A stretch of DNA of 64,000 nt from Amphiura filiformis (taxonomy: Eukaryota > Echinodermata > Ophiuroidea > Amphilepidida > Amphiuridae), in the NCBI RefSeq assembly GCF_039555335.1, contig NC_092628.1, positions 63,931,235 through 63,995,234 of the forward strand, given 5' to 3'. Below the pieces are notes generated by a model. It saw only the letters and a list, made by a program, of their open reading frames with translations. It ran no database searches and was not told the DNA's origin. Each line of letters starts with the position of its first letter. Position 1 is the first letter of the stretch. The position numbers were made by a program, and so were the translations under genes. Of the stretch, positions 46,972 to 56,828 are shown one piece after another.

Positions 46972-47541
46972 CTATTCCAGAAAAATACAACACTAATATT
47001 TTGGAATTAAAAAAATATTTATTATCTTGTTTTGCTAAATGAAACTTAGCTAAATCCTAATCCTTTAGTTAGTTAGTTCTAACTGGCAATAAAAGTCCAT
47101 TTTAATATTAGGGCAATTTGAGGGAAATGGGCCAAAAACATGCAAGTTTTTGTAGACACATAATTCCAAGACTTTGCACAAGTCTAAGCATTCAAAATCT
47201 TGATTATAGGCCAAGGGTGAGCTCTAAATTTTATTATTTTGTTATTTTTGATAATTGGTTATGGAAAATATTAGAAAATGTGTTTTCCAAAAGTTAGAAT
47301 GCATAACTTTCAATTAGTCTGTACAAGACTTTGGGCTTGATTGTCACAGTATACAAAAAAACACATGTTTTTGGTCCTTATTTCCAAAAACTGACCAAAT
47401 ATTACAAAAATGTATAATTTATAACTTTCATTGCCAATTAGAACTAAACAAAGAATTAGGAATTAGCTGTGTTTCATTTGGCAATAGGATAATATTTATC
47501 AGATTCAAAAAGAATTAGTGCTGCATTTTTCTGGAATAAGG
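46972..47541. mobile_element. Foldback element of about 570 bp
   Basis: ATTCCAGAAAAATACAACAC at the left end is mirrored at the right by GTGCTGCATTTTTCTGGAAT. The inverted similarity extends through TAGTTCTAACTGGCAAT / ATTGCCAATTAGAACTA in the inner arms. No coding frame. Confidence 0.7.
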
Positions 47542-47651
47542 AGTAGTACACCTCAGAGAAGATATGTCATGGTTTAAAGATAACTACTGTATTGAGGACT
47601 CAGAAGCTGAGCTAACCATACTGTTCAATGACCCCTTGTGAAACATTTTTG

Positions 47652-48023
47652 TTAAGGGGGGTATTACACCCCTCGATAAATTTGTGTCTATTTTTGCATT
47701 TTTCTCAAAAACTAATCACACACTGGTAACAAAAAGTTATGTATATTATTGGGGCAAGGAATCAATTACTACACTGGAATATCAGTGACCCAATGCAAGC
47801 GGTTCGTTATTTATGATACGAAATAAGGTACCGGTAGGATGTACCTCATTTCCTATCATATGTACGGAACCGCTTGTCTTGAGTCACTGAAATTTCAGTG
47901 TAGTAATTGGATTCCTTGCCCCAATAATATACATAACTTTTATTACCACCAGTGTGTTATTATTTTTTGAGAAAAATGCAAAAATAGTCACAAATTTACC
48001 ACAGGGGTGTAGTACCCCCTTAA
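47652..48023. mobile_element. Palindromic MITE with TTAA ends
   Basis: The whole 372 bp folds: TTAAGGGGGGTATTACACCC at the left against the inverse TTAAGGGGGTACTACACCCC at the right. The similarity continues through TTTTTGCATTTTTCTCAAAA and TATGTATATTATTGGGGCAA. The terminal TTAA at both ends suggests a piggyBac-like target preference. Confidence 0.85.
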
Positions 48024-49245
48024 CTTGACCTTTGATTTTAAAACTTTGCAATCATACAAAAATCAGACAACATTTTGGTGATATCCTTTTCAGTGTGGAT
48101 TTATTGAGCTCAAAATACAAAAATTTGAAGGACATTATGTCTGCTTATTATGATTACTTGGTTAATTATACAACATGCAGTAAAATACAAGCACTCAAAT
48201 CTAATGACATAAAACTTTAGGGTTGATTTGAAACCTTGAATTTCTGTCACATAGTGCGAGAATCAAACTTGATTCTTGCAATTGTGTGCAAGAATGAATT
48301 GATTCTCACCCAATCTTTGCTATGTAAACATACAAAGTTTATGAGAATCAAGTTTGATTCATGCAGATTTTGTTTACAAGAATCAATTCACAGATTCTCA
48401 CTGATTCTAGCCGTGCTTGGTACATTAATTTCATAGCATGTATGTGAAATTTCACAGGAATAAACAGTTGTTTGAGATCAATCATGCACATGGATTTCTC
48501 AGAACTCTGGATCCTATGAAAAGTATCCTCAATTATCTGAAAAAAGAAATCTATTGGAACTTACTGACCATTACAACTTTACAAGTAACTTTGCATGTCT
48601 AAGCATAATACTGTACATGGATTCCATTCACCCCTGCAATATTAATACATGGCTATTACTTCAATACAAAAAGCCAATACACATGAATATTGCACCGAAC
48701 AACTATTACCATGTGCTCAATTAACTTCATATCCAATTTTTCATGTTGAAAGCATGCTTGCTGCTATTATGAAAGTGTTTTTAAGTTGCAGGACCTAGTT
48801 TTCCCGTTTTCTATATTCTATACCAATAAAAAAGCTGGAAAGACCCAATTTGAAAAACAACTGTGCATTGTCCAGTAAGTAGTTATTTCTTCATACACTT
48901 CTAGTGCCCGTTTCTATTCATCGTTATGTATTCTTCTCCCGTGCATTATTTTCGCGAACTACCCTTCACAGCCCAAATTATATAAACCTGCACGCTAAAC
49001 AATGCATTATCTAAAACCTGCACGCTAAACAATAGATTCTAGATAATACGTGCACGCTCAAATACTAGAAATACTACTTTCACATAACCATATAGTAGAG
49101 TTAGGTGACGCTTTCGACACAGAGGTCACATAACTATATAATTGTCTGTTCGATATATATACCATCAAAAAAGTACGAATATACATTCTGTGGTGTTAAA
49201 ATGGTATAGTTACAAACGGTGTTCTATAATAGGGTACAATTACCG
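48024..49245. other. Intergenic, no gene recognised
   Basis: AT-rich. At 48240-48420, AGAATCAA(A/G)(C/T)TTGATTCT-like partial palindromes recur, suggesting another degraded foldback element. Nothing else is supported. Confidence 0.4.
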
Positions 49246-49362
49246 AATAGGGTGCAACTCGCTAGACTTGAGTCCAGTCCTCGTTACGGAGTTTAGGGTT
49301 AGGGTTTAGGGTTGGGGTAGGGCAGTCTTGTAATAAGACTAGTAGAGTTGCACCCTATTCGC
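49246..49362. mobile_element. Small MITE containing telomere-like repeats
   Basis: GAATAGGGTGCAACTC and its inverse GAGTTGCACCCTATTCG bound about 117 bp. The interior holds TTTAGGGTTAGGGTTTAGGG followed by TTGGGGTAGGG, resembling (TTAGGG)n. Confidence 0.65.
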
Positions 49363-49621
49363 AATCGCCGTGCAAAGGGCAGATCATTGTCATAAATTAT
49401 GATTAATGACCTCAAATAAATCAAACATCAAATGAGAATAATCGAGCTTCTATTAATTAAAAAGGGCCAAAAACAGGTGGATCATAATTATACAAGATGA
49501 CACCATTGCAAAATATTCAGCATTTTACAAATGAAATACATGTAGGCCTATATCTAAAATAACATAGCCGGGCCCGGAAACACACACTAGCGCATAATAT
49601 CATGATCATGCTTTATAATAC

Positions 49622-49657
49622 CATAGGCCTTCAAACACATGTGTTTGAAGGCCTATG
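49622..49657. repeat. Perfect 36-bp palindrome
   Basis: CATAGGCCTTCAAACACA is followed immediately by its exact reverse complement with no loop. Confidence 0.92.
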
Positions 49658-50096
49658 ATAATACTGAACAAATTGTTAAATCCCAATGTCGTGTGTTTTA
49701 ATATAAGTAGATTTTAAAGTTCAAATTATAGAGCTATAAAGTCCAGTTGATATTCACCGTAGTACTAGTCGGACATCTAAATCGATCGTTTCCAACTGGT
49801 TCAGTGCTCTCTGTGTTCGAAACCACGATATTAAATGATCACAACATAAAGTCAATTGGTTACAAACCATGCGTGAATAAGTTACTAAAGTATGACGTAT
49901 GGCATAATCGATACCATTGATAGCTAACTTATACGGGATTGATTTTCTTTACCAGTTAAATGCTACGTAGCTGGTCAATGTCCTGACGGTGTTTTTAAAA
50001 TGTAAGATATTTTCCTAATATTAAAACTAATATAATGAATGCAGCAATTAATATTGCCTATTGTTTTAATAGGCCTACACTCAAAAAGTGTATGAC

Positions 50097-50255
50097 GGAT
50101 AATGTACTCGTGCAAATACATTCGTCAAGATAATTGCACTTGCCATGGAGTTATTGCATTTAGCTCTTGAGCCTATCGGCTCTCGAGCTAAATGCAATAA
50201 CTCCACGGCGCTGCTTGATTATCTTGACGAATGCATTGCACTCAGTTCATTATCC
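50097..50255. mobile_element. Foldback element with nearly perfect arms
   Basis: GGATAATG(T)... at the left is mirrored by ...CATTATCC at the right. The inner arms GGAGTTATTGCATTTAGCTC / GAGCTAAATGCAATAACTCC are perfect, around a loop of about 18 bp. Confidence 0.82.
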
Positions 50256-50507
50256 TTATCATCCACAACAACTGCTACATTAGCATCCCTCTCCTAATAA
50301 TAACCCCCTACAGAATTTTTCAAGTGACAAAGTCCTGTCTATAAAACACCCCCTATTTCAATGTACATGTACAAATAAACTCCCACCAATTGACTAAATC
50401 TAGTTTTAATCTACACCTTCCCACTTGGGCTTATGATTTGGGCTTCAGATACATCACTTAAATTTGTCAAATTTGTTGGGTGTAAATTCCAAAATTTTTC
50501 TTTCCAT

Positions 50508-50884
50508 TGGGCTATTCAGAAATCCCCCCCCCCCCTAAAGAAGACATGAGATTCCCAAAATTTTTCACCATTTTTTGCTCTGGGAATTCCCCCCCCAAAA
50601 ATGGTCATTATTTTCACAACCTTAAAGAAGACATGGGAATTCCCAAGAAAAAGACACTTTTTATTTTAGGCTTGGGAATTCCCAAAAATTTTGGCAAAAA
50701 TAATTAAAATTTGCCTGTCTTCTGTAAGGACACTGGGAATTCCCAATTTTTTTATCATTTTATTGTCAAAATGGGAATTCCCATTTTTTTTGGCAAAATT
50801 TTGGTCTAGGAATTCCCAAAAGTTTTTGGTACAAACTTGCATGTTTTCTTTAGGTGGGGTGCCATTAATTTCTGGAATAGCCCA
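50508..50884. mobile_element. Inverted-repeat element with clustered GGGAATTCCC palindromes
   Basis: TGGGCTATTCAGA at the left end and TCTGGAATAGCCCA at the right end are imperfect inverted repeats. The interior contains six (T/A)GGGAATTCCC-type sites between about 50581 and 50815 plus a C12 run. Confidence 0.68.
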
Positions 50885-51918
50885 TTATTTGTATTGTGTC
50901 AAATATGGTATTTATAAAACAAATGTTCCCATTGACTTACATTTATTTATCTACTAGATTTTAAAAACTAGGATGTGAAATCTGTACAAAAATAGAACTT
51001 AAAAAGACAAAGCAGTCATTAACATACAATTAACATTATTTACAAAGGGGACACGCCAGACAAACATATTCACCCAGGTAACTGGTAACAAGATCAATTG
51101 TCTTGGCAAGCAAATCACATGACATGACATCCTAAATAGTTTTATGTTCCATTAAATCCCATGCCCCAATATAAACCCACCTAGTGATCTTCAGTTAGCT
51201 GACTGAGATTATTATTGCCCACTCTAGTTTTCATGTCCAAATGCAAATAAAAGAGTTAGTCATGTATTTGGTGGCAAAAGTTTTAAAATCCAAATGCCTG
51301 GATATTTTATGAGTAAGTAAACATTAAGCAGTGCCCAGCAAGGATGGGTATTTATTGGAATTAATATGGTAGTAGGATTTGGGAAAATAAGGTCTTATAC
51401 TTGACACATTAGGGATGGTACCCACACTGTACTTGTCAAGTGGATTTAGTCTCCTTTTTGAATATCAAGCAAACCAGCCTATTGGATATATAAGGACAGA
51501 TAGTAAACACACGGTACAAACAAATCAGTTCAATGACTGCATATAGAACATAAAGTAACCCCTAACACGGTTATTCACTTTTTCCTTGTTCTGGTCCAGA
51601 TGTTAGAGTAATCTATTATTATTGTTATAGAATTCTAACATCATCATCAATGTCAATGTTTGGATACCCAGGCAACACTTCCTTTTCATGTGCAAGCAAT
51701 AACAAGCACACTTCCTGTAAGTTTGCAATGTGCATAATAATAATCATTTCTACACTGCAAGGACCAAGGACCTTTTAACTGTCCTTGGTATGTTTTGAAA
51801 TTACATTTTACTGTGTCATATTTCTTGTCAGAAACCAATTGGTCTATTCTATTACAAAACCACACCCTTGTGGAAGGTTATGAAATTCCAACCAAATTCA
51901 ACAGTTTACACTATGGAC
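50885..51918. other. Intergenic, no gene recognised
   Basis: AT-rich sequence without coding potential or defined repeat ends visible by eye. Confidence 0.4.
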
Positions 51919-52136
51919 CAGTGTTCGAAATAAGCACTTATCCTCTTGTCCTCTTGTCCAAAACTCACTGGGGACAACCATATTGAGCTATGTACTTATC
52001 CCCTGGACAACCACTATATTTTACCTCCAAAAGTATGACACATTTTGGGGACAACCAAAATGTATTGAGGACAAGCAGAATTCATGCTTTAGTTATCCGC
52101 GGGATAACCTCCATATTTTCCTTATTTCGGACACTG
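51919..52136. mobile_element. hAT-type MITE with an 8-bp target duplication
   Basis: The ends CAGTGTTCGAAATAAG and CTTATTTCGGACACTG are flanked by identical CTATGGAC at 51911-51918 and 52137-52144. The 218-bp interior repeats GGGGACAACCA and CTTGTCCTCTTGTCC motifs. Confidence 0.87.
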
Positions 52137-52933
52137 CTATGGACCACAATGGCCTCATCCCAATGGCATAGTTCATTAACCTATATTATACAATCATAGT
52201 GAAAAATTTGACCTCAAGTTGCAGAGTATGAGTTTTTGTACCCAAATTTTCAAAGGTCATTCAATGAATGTACAAATGTATTGGGGTTAAAGGACTGTGC
52301 CCTGATAGATGAGCATGATGTGGATCCTAGTGTTAGCCAACCCAAATCCAACCATTTTAATCCATAAACTGTAGAATGATGTTGGAATTTCATAAATTGG
52401 GCCTAATTGGGTACAATAAACTACATTTCAACATTTTTAGCAAGTTACAGCATGATTTCAACATAAAATGCACACAAATATCACATGGATTGACCATGAA
52501 CTGTAAAATAGCACTGTCTCTTCCATAGCATGCGTGGGTATATTTCATATGGAATACCCCATTTCAACGAGTGAAATGAGACTTCTATGTCAAATTGCCA
52601 GCTTCACATAATCATTAGGTTCAAGCATCAGTACTTCAAAAATCCTGTGGATTTTACAGTAGTTTTGTTTGTTTTGAAACTTGGCAATTAATAACTTCCA
52701 ATCTTGAAGTTAATAAGATGGATCAATATAGCTCAATGTCCTTACAGTCTTCAGCTTTCTAAATCTCGCATTACTCTGACACTCAAATATGAAGATACAT
52801 CATCAAAGCTCTGGACTTGATGCATTTTAGTATGCGTAATAAATAAGTATTCCTGTAACAAACAGGATGTATAGTTTGGTTCACTGCGAGTTGGGTTTGT
52901 AATGTACAAGACAAACATACAGTTGAAATGGTG

Positions 52934-55089
52934 TCATGATCTTGCACTTCTTTCTGTTTCTGCCAAGCACTCTCTCACAAGGGCCCTTGCATGGATGATA
53001 CCTGAAATCAACAGACAAAACAATATCAACAAGTTTGTTAAATACATGTAGATTTAGAGAGTTTATATTGTAAAATGTTTGCAATCTTTACAAAGAATCT
53101 ATGAAGTAGGAGTACATATCTTCCAATTTTAAGGACAATCCGACATTATTGGTATTAAAAAAACAAGCAACAATAGGTCGATTTGATTATATACTTAAAA
53201 GTTTGTTTGCCTTATAATAGGCGAAATTTATTCGGTTTTTGATAATGTGCGTGTTAATAAAATCCCAACTCACTCTCGCATAAATTCACATAAGAGTGCG
53301 CCAGTAATGCAACGCACAATAAAGCGCTGATCCCAACTGAGTGCATGCCATTCTATATCAATACACAAAGTTATAGGTCTAATTTTTTTGACAATTATAA
53401 GCCGAACAAACTTCACTAGCTCATACTTATTTATTAATCATTGTAAATAACTCAAGTTCTTTAAGTAATAGCTGCCCAAGCTTCAACTCCTTGCCTGCTT
53501 ATGTTCATACACTCTCTTAATTCATTTAAAAGCCTCACTGTTACAATAAAGGTGCATACATGGTATTACTTTGATCCTGTCTTCATGTTAAAGGTCAGAA
53601 TTTGTCTTGAATGTCTTCATTAGATTGTTTTCCCAGAAACAATGACAGCATAATTCCCTGTAATCAATTTCAAATTGGTTAATACAACATGGACAAATAT
53701 AATACCTCTTTTTAGTCTTTCTGTTGCTGTTCTGCTTCCGGAATATGTAGGTCTAATATCTCTTCCCATATCTTCTATTACTGCCAATAACTCTGCATAT
53801 TTACTCTGTGGTGCATTGGCTCTGTTGGCCGCTGATAGTTGAAGGATTGCTGCCGCTGCTGCTGCTGCCCCTGAAGCAAGATAAGCAAAATATGTATGTA
53901 ATAACATTCTGAAAGTGACATGTAAAGGCCAAATCAGGACATATTTGAACCCAGTGACCCTTCCATGGGTATAGACAAGTTGTTTTATATTTGAGGGTCA
54001 AATTTTGGTATAGATTGGACGGGTGGTTTCTGTTTTCTGGCTAAGACTCAGGAGGAATCCATCATGGCGTTAGTCTCAACTTGAGACGAGACACACTATA
54101 CATGCAGATACCCTGGTACCAATCTGGCAAATTAGTGGGGGTCAGGTGCCATTTAGCCCCTGGTTCATTGAAAATAGCCCCTGGTTCCCTGTAAAACCCC
54201 GTAACCAGGGGCTATTTTTTTTTACAAAGTACCCCTGGTCTGGCGCTTCTTAATTTCCCAGCCTGATTGAGGGAGGTATCAAAATGTACACAACAAATTT
54301 TCCCATCCATTGAATAGACCTTTTCAAATAAAGATCGGAAAAGTTCGGAAAACCGCGCTATTTATTCAGTAAGCTAGGTAGTCAAATTGTACCCAAACTG
54401 GCGGACAAGAAATGTCATGAATTACAACACCTTTTTTGCGCGAAAATACAGCTTATTAAGCCAATGTGACCATGGTGTCATCGCGAGAAATATTTTCCTA
54501 GCATATTGAGCTAACACCTCAGCTACTTAGTTTTTCACAATAAGATACTAATGGAAAGAGATGGACAAGTGTCCGTAATTTTTCGTCTGTTAAATTTTTT
54601 TAACAGAACATTTTGTTTACGTGTATCATCTCTTCCACAGTCAGTCTCTTACGCAACGCTACTACCACACGCTTGATTGCACGTTCAGTATCCTTGGCAA
54701 AAGTACCTCTCTCGTCCCTAAATTGACCATCGAAAGTTCCTCGTAGTTATGATGCCTGTTATACACATTGGAACTTTGCACTGTACATGATGCTTTAGAG
54801 GTACTTTTAAGCGTGTGCGATTGGGGAAATTATTTCATGCTTTGGGTTTTATCGGAATTACTGAAAATGTCTATAGCCCCTGGTTCATTGAAAATAGCCC
54901 CTAGCTGGTTCCCTGTAAAACCCTGTGAACCAGGGCTAATTTTTACAAAGTAGCCATTGGTGCGGCACTTCTTTTTCCCAGCCTGCCTGGTACCTGGTAG
55001 CCAAATGACTTACCAACTTGAGCATTTGGATTTGCCCTGTAAACTATCTGTTGCGGTGCTGGACTGCTAGAACCACTTTGACTTGCCAT
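52934..55089 (-). CDS. CDK2AP1: CDK2-associated protein 1/2 family (DOC-1), NuRD subunit
   Basis: Coding exons in transcript order 55014-55089, 53706-53870 and 52934-53001 join in phase and give 102 residues from the Met at 55089. The core reads [40 protein letters not shown] and [21 protein letters not shown], nearly identical to human CDK2AP1 and CDK2AP2 over the last ~60 residues. That region forms the helical hairpin dimer that bridges to CHD4 in the NuRD remodelling complex. The N-terminal part ([19 protein letters not shown]) is poorly conserved, as in other animals, and is followed by a seven-alanine run ([12 protein letters not shown]). The reading frame stays open upstream of this Met within the exon (NSGYVDYFGVNTTSDI), so translation may start in an earlier exon. 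Which vertebrate paralogue is closer cannot be decided by eye. Confidence 0.92.
53899..54050 (-). repeat. Dispersed repeat (copy B, inverted)
   Basis: Inverse copy of 46548-46692, lying in the CDK2AP1 intron just upstream of exon 53706-53870. GTGACATGTAAAGGCCAAAT and TATAGACAAGTTGTTTTATA identify it. Confidence 0.7.
54150..54985. repeat. Direct-repeat pair in the CDK2AP1 intron
   Basis: A ~110-bp segment (TAGCCCCTGGTTCATTGAAA ... CTTTTTCCCAGCCTG) occurs at about 54150-54262 and again at about 54872-54985 in the same orientation, with differences. The 600 bp between are non-coding. The second copy ends about 30 bp from the donor of exon 55014-55089. Confidence 0.6.
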
Positions 55090-55343
55090 AATATCTGATG
55101 TAGTATTCACACCAAAATAATCAACATAACCTGAATTTGCTGAAAACAAAATAGTGATATATAAAATTAAAAACAAGTCACATTAATGAGTTGCAAGATC
55201 GATAGAATTACACAAGTGGAAGGACAAAATACCAATCACATATTGTTAAGTTTGTCTTCTTTATTGTCAATCGCGCTTACAGATTTATTATGCACATTCA
55301 TTCTGTTTATTATCAATAAGACATTCAGCTTCATCAAATTCAC

Positions 55344-55440
55344 CTTGAGATTTAGGTTTTGGTTTTTTTTTGGCCCATGCTGCTAATCTAGCGTATGACT
55401 TTTTTTGAATGGCGAGTCATTTTTCCGCAGACATTTTCAG
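55344..55440 (-). other. CDK2AP1: Possible upstream exon of CDK2AP1
   Basis: An acceptor (ACTTGCAG) and donor (CTCAAG|GTGAAT) bracket 97 bp that splices in compatible phase to the next exon at 55139. In that phase it reads MSAEK, a TGA, then LAIQKKSYARLAAWAKKKPK. The TGA prevents a continuous N-terminus, so the exon may be leader with a five-codon upstream ORF, or this may not be an exon at all. Confidence 0.3.
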
Positions 55441-56042
55441 CTGCAAGTATAAAATACATGACAGTCATTCAAGTTAAGGAATTCAATTTAAAATTAACAT
55501 CAATTAAATAACAAAGAACAAGAACAGTAAAAACTTGAACAATACAGAAAATATCAACAATTGATATACTGTAAAACAACTTAATTTCGCTAGCAGTTTC
55601 ACTAATTTCACTAGCGCCTTCAATCGCTAAATTAAATTGCCGCTAAATAGTTCATTTATAATGGTTTCACATAGCAAGAGGATGCAAATTCGTAAATTGC
55701 CACAAAAAGACAACTTCTTGCCAATTCGCCAAATTAAGTTGCCGTGAAATTTACGTGTTTTACGGCATATTGAATTCATAAACCAAAAATAAGGATTGCA
55801 GGTCAAATAGGTTGCCTGAAGACTATTTTGCAAGTTATATCTACTCGTAAATTGAATGAGTCCAGCAATATCACGAGGTGACAGCCCACCCCGCATCCTG
55901 TTTCTATGTATGTAGTTAGTCTTGGCTCTTGGGCACCATATTTATCAGTGATGTGCAGTTGAACTTAGTTAAAGTTTGTTGTTTTTTGGTGCAACTTCAA
56001 ATCATGATGGTCAATGTCTGAATGTCTTCAGTCGGTACGGTA

Positions 56043-56272
56043 CCTACTCCAAAATAGCAGCCTAGGAGGAAATTTGCCGTTTAAACGTTGACCTCTCAGT
56101 CTGTGGGCACAGCATCTGCACCAGCACGTTGTCCTGTATTATACACTTGTTAGATGGCACCTGTCTCCTGAGTTTCTTTATTCTGCACCTTGAGTTGACA
56201 GTGCATCGACTGAGATGTCAACAGCAAATTTTTTTCTGGTTTAGCCTTTAGGCTGCTATTTTGGAGTACCGC
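56043..56272. mobile_element. MITE-like inverted repeat
   Basis: CTACTCCAAAATAGCAGCCT near 56044 is mirrored by AGGCTGCTATTTTGGAGTAC near 56250. The ~230 bp between are non-coding. Confidence 0.65.
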
Positions 56273-56281
56273 TATTTAGCG

Positions 56282-56590
56282 CTACCAATCGCAATATCTG
56301 GATGGATGAAGCATTAACTGCAACTCAGCTGAAGGAAGTATGTTCCTGATTCGAACCATCCGTGGATAAAAGGAATACCCACAGGCATCTACTGTTGAAC
56401 TTGGTTGTTGGTATTTGAAGTTGTGCTTATTACTGCTTGAAAAAGTTGGAAGTTGGAGATATGATGGATATTCATTGGATGCTGAATGACCAGTTGGAAC
56501 TGAATCTTGAACAGTAAATATATTAGGTATTACTTCCGTGGTCCGGGAACACATTGGTGATTGGCGATAGCATAGATATGGCAAAGTCTC
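56282..56590 (-). pseudogene. Non-LTR retrotransposon reverse-transcriptase C-terminal fragment
   Basis: A minus-strand frame contains KHNFKYQQPSSTVDACGYSF then YPRMVRIRNILPSAELQL. It follows the YxxSFFPRTIxxWNxLP pattern found at the C-terminus of many LINE reverse transcriptases. Upstream catalytic motifs are missing and conserved Trp/Asn positions are altered, so it is a dead fragment. The family is not assigned. Confidence 0.5.
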
Positions 56591-56639
56591 CTCCCCTTCA
56601 ATACTGGTGCATGGACATTTTGCTAATTGTGGGGCTTCT

Positions 56640-56828
56640 TAGTCTAGCCGAGCGGCGGCTAGACTCCTGTTTCCCAGTAGTTTCTTTCTTCTTCTTACAA
56701 GCCGACTGACGAGCGCCGGCTTGTTCTATCTTCTTCAATTCTTTCTTCTTTAAGTTAGGCGTGCAGCCTAACTTATTTTTTTCTTGCTGTTTGTTTCTTT
56801 AAGTTAGGCGTGCAGCCTAACTTATTAT
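56640..56828. repeat. Series of short perfect hairpins separated by pyrimidine tracts
   Basis: Successive stem-loops occur: AGTCTAGCCG/CGGCTAGACT (about 56640-56667), ACAAGCCG/CGGCTTGT (about 56697-56727), and AAGTTAGGC/GCCTAACTT twice (about 56753-56777 and 56800-56825). TTCTTTCTT-type tracts separate them. They look like subterminal hairpins of Helitron-like elements stacked at one site. Confidence 0.65.
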
